This document shows positions 62,437 through 64,000 of a stretch of DNA of 64,000 nt, in pieces (within the stretch, counting starts at the first letter, position 1; the number at the start of each line of letters is the position of its first letter). The stretch covers positions 434,001-498,000 of the forward strand of contig NZ_JACIEI010000001.1 in assembly GCF_014196805.1 (NCBI RefSeq), written 5' to 3'. The translations under genes and the position numbers were made by a program. The DNA comes from Sulfitobacter undariae. GTDB lineage: Bacteria > Pseudomonadota > Alphaproteobacteria > Rhodobacterales > Rhodobacteraceae. Below the pieces are notes generated by a model. That model was not told the origin of the DNA. It saw only the letters and a list, made by a program, of their open reading frames with translations, and searched no databases.

Positions 62437-63305
62437 AGCATCCGTCCAGCAACCGCATCCAGTTTGGCCATGACCGCAGGATCACGAGCTTCGGGGCTGG
62501 TCATGATCGCGTATTCCAAAGCGCGGTCGCAACCATGCGGGCAGGGCGCGCGGGTGGCTCCCAGCAGGGCGGGAAGGCGGGCAACCAGATCACGGGCGTT
62601 GGCGGCATTTCCCTGTAATGTTTTAATGATTTCAGTAACATCCACCTCGCCGTGATCGGGGTGCCAGCTGTCATAATCGGTGATCATCGCGACAGAAGCA
62701 TAACACAGCTCGGCTTCGCGGGCGAGTTTCGCTTCGGGCATGTTGGTCATGCCAATCACATCCGCGCCCCAGCTGTTACGGTACATATTGCTTTCGGCCA
62801 GCGTGGAAAATTGTGGCCCTTCCATCGCGAGATAAGTGCCGCCACGGTGCACGTTCACACCTGTTTCGCGGGCCGCAGTTTCACAGGCGTCTGACAGGCG
62901 CTCACAGGTGGGATGGGCGACACTTACATGGGCCACACAGCCTGTCCCGAAGAAGGATTTTTCGCGGGCGAAAGTGCGGTCAATGAATTGATCTACAATC
63001 ACAAAATCCCCTGGTGCCATTTCCTCGCGGAACGAACCACAGGCGGAAACCGAGATGACATCGGTGCAGCCCAAACGCTTGAGCGCGTCGATGTTGGCGC
63101 GGTAGGGAACTGTTGTCGGAGAGTGCACATGGCCGCGTCCGTGGCGGGGCAGAAAGGCCATTTCAACGCCGCCCAAAGACCCTGTGAGAATAGCGTCAGA
63201 GGGGGCCCCCCAAGGGGTTTCTACGGTGGTCCATTGCGCGCCCTCAAGCCCGTCAATGTCATAGATGCCTGAGCCGCCGATTACGGCGATTTTGGTCGAG
63301 GTCAT
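62433..63305 (-). CDS. mtnP: S-methyl-5'-thioadenosine phosphorylase
   Basis: Cleaves 5'-methylthioadenosine with phosphate to adenine and methylthioribose-1-phosphate, clearing the by-product of polyamine and homoserine-lactone synthesis. Length 290 residues from the ATG at 63305, which has AAAGGAT 7 bases upstream; the open frame goes 57 bases further but without a convincing start. Markers are [17 protein letters not shown] at the N-terminus, PRHGRGH near 55, the SACGSFRE loop and [26 protein letters not shown] near 190-215. The purine-site pattern fits MtnP better than PNP. Confidence 0.93.
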   Translation of the reverse strand: MTSTKIAVIGGSGIYDIDGLEGAQWTTVETPWGAPSDAILTGSLGGVEMAFLPRHGRGHVHSPTTVPYRANIDALKRLGCTDVISVSACGSFREEMAPGDFVIVDQFIDRTFAREKSFFGTGCVAHVSVAHPTCERLSDACETAARETGVNVHRGGTYLAMEGPQFSTLAESNMYRNSWGADVIGMTNMPEAKLAREAELCYASVAMITDYDSWHPDHGEVDVTEIIKTLQGNAANARDLVARLPALLGATRAPCPHGCDRALEYAIMTSPEARDPAVMAKLDAVAGRML

Positions 63306-63398
63306 GGGGGTATCCTTTGGTCGGTTTCGAGGGATGGTGGCGCGGTGCAAAGGGTAATGCAACCAGACAATTTACACGATTTGGGGAGGGTGCCCTGC

Positions 63399-63425
63399 GT
63401 ACACCGTCTGTACACCCCCCGTACA
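63399..63425. promoter_or_regulatory. three GTACA repeats at 11-bp spacing
   Basis: GTACA occurs at 63399, 63410 and 63421, exactly 11 bases apart; the first two are GTACACC. They lie in the divergent region between mtnP (94 bases away) and the SulP gene (130 bases away). The spacing puts all three on one DNA face, as in tandem operator sites. Regulator unknown. Confidence 0.4.
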
Positions 63426-63554
63426 GCACGTGCGACGTTGCCGAAAATCAAGGGCGCGCGCCCCAGTTTTTTCTCTGCGGCTTCCTTTCTGTGTGCACAT
63501 GGTCTAGGTGCAGCGCAAAGATATTCCCCCGATCCCCCCGCAGGAGAGCCTATA

Positions 63555-64000
63555 GTGCGTGCTACATTTCGTAATTTTACCAAAAACCTGACCCCGAAAG
63601 ACGTGACCGATTTGCGTTGGATGGGCGAGGATGGTTTTTCTGTTTCGCGCATGCGGATTGAATTGCTGTCGGGCCTGACCGTGGCGCTGGCGCTGGTGCC
63701 AGAGGCGGTTGCCTTTGCCTTTGTCGCGGGGGTGCATCCGCTGGTGGGGCTTTATGCGGCGTTTTTGGTGGGGCTGATTACGGCGTTGATCGGGGGCCGT
63801 CCGGGCATGATTTCGGGCGCGACGGGTGCTTTGGCGGTGGTGATGGTGGCCTTGGTCGCCCAGCACGGGGTGGAATACCTGTTCGCCACGGTTGTGTTGA
63901 TGGGGATTTTGCAAATTTTTGCAGGTGTGATGCAATGGGGCAAGTTCATCCGTTTGGTGCCGCATCCTGTGATGTTGGGTTTTGTGAACGGTTTGGCGAT
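63555..64000 (+). CDS. SulP family anion transporter, N-terminal part
   Basis: Starts at a GTG at 63555 with GGAG upstream and stays open to the window edge (148 codons seen). After ~45 cytoplasmic residues the SulP membrane domain begins: [21 protein letters not shown] is the family's first span, followed by [34 protein letters not shown] and [14 protein letters not shown]. SulP proteins carry sulfate, bicarbonate or other anions. The distinguishing C-terminal STAS domain is outside the window, so the substrate cannot be guessed. Confidence 0.88.
   Translation, partial: MRATFRNFTKNLTPKDVTDLRWMGEDGFSVSRMRIELLSGLTVALALVPEAVAFAFVAGVHPLVGLYAAFLVGLITALIGGRPGMISGATGALAVVMVALVAQHGVEYLFATVVLMGILQIFAGVMQWGKFIRLVPHPVMLGFVNGLA

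Overview
This window looks like chromosomal core sequence from an alphaproteobacterium of the order Rhodobacterales (roseobacter group). I base this on protein similarity recalled by eye: a Pcs-type phosphatidylcholine synthase, the ruvCAB-ybgC-tolQRAB-pal-cpoB-tilS-ftsH block, the tldD / cta cytochrome oxidase arrangement, dprA-topA, and Flp pilins with a GAVTVDW motif. No rRNA, tRNA, CRISPR array, insertion sequence or prophage was recognised. Genes are densely packed, often with ATGA-type overlaps. No stretch of foreign composition stood out, but composition was not computed.

Layout. 1-9.8 kb: a DUF2339 membrane protein cut by the left edge, ileS, ogt, pcs, the xerC-DUF484 pair and priA. 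9.9-12.9 kb: an MFS transporter, prmA, a small membrane protein and a DUF1127 protein. 13.2-25.1 kb: ruvC-ruvA-ruvB, an uncharacterised gene, the Tol-Pal envelope system (ybgC, tolQ, tolR, tolA, tolB, pal, cpoB), tilS and ftsH. 25.2-29.8 kb: a MOSC protein, one-carbon genes folD and fhs, a hotdog thioesterase and a PdeM-like phosphoesterase that has lost catalytic motifs.

29.9-42.2 kb (minus strand) is a Tad/Flp pilus locus. It runs from two small pilins through cpaB, cpaC and an OmpA lipoprotein to a strong terminator. A second block then carries cpaE, cpaF, tadB, tadC, two TPR lipoproteins, a prepilin peptidase and an AAA+ ATPase with an N-terminal region of unknown role. A lytic transglycosylase diverges from the pilins across an AT-rich region holding a CtrA-like TTAA-N7-TTAA site and two sets of direct repeats.

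43.4-51.3 kb: a two-subunit CoA transferase, an L,D-transpeptidase, topA, dprA (5' frame broken at an 11-G tract) and tldD. 51.5-58.5 kb: ctaC/coxB, ctaB, a small membrane protein, ctaG, ctaE/coxC and SURF1 (cytochrome aa3 oxidase biogenesis, without subunit I), then thrC, an M16 protease and a GNAT acetyltransferase. 59.2-64 kb: an FAD-linked 2-hydroxyacid dehydrogenase, the minus-strand set mtnP / DUF2927-like / lysE / apt (adenine release and salvage), and the start of a SulP anion transporter that leaves the window.

The points most worth a second look are the dprA homopolymer frameshift, the degenerate PdeM, the CTG start overlapping the mtnP stop, the pilin control region, the Tad-linked AAA+ ATPase, and operator-like repeats upstream of coxB and sulP. 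All homology calls are from reading the sequence. No database search was run.
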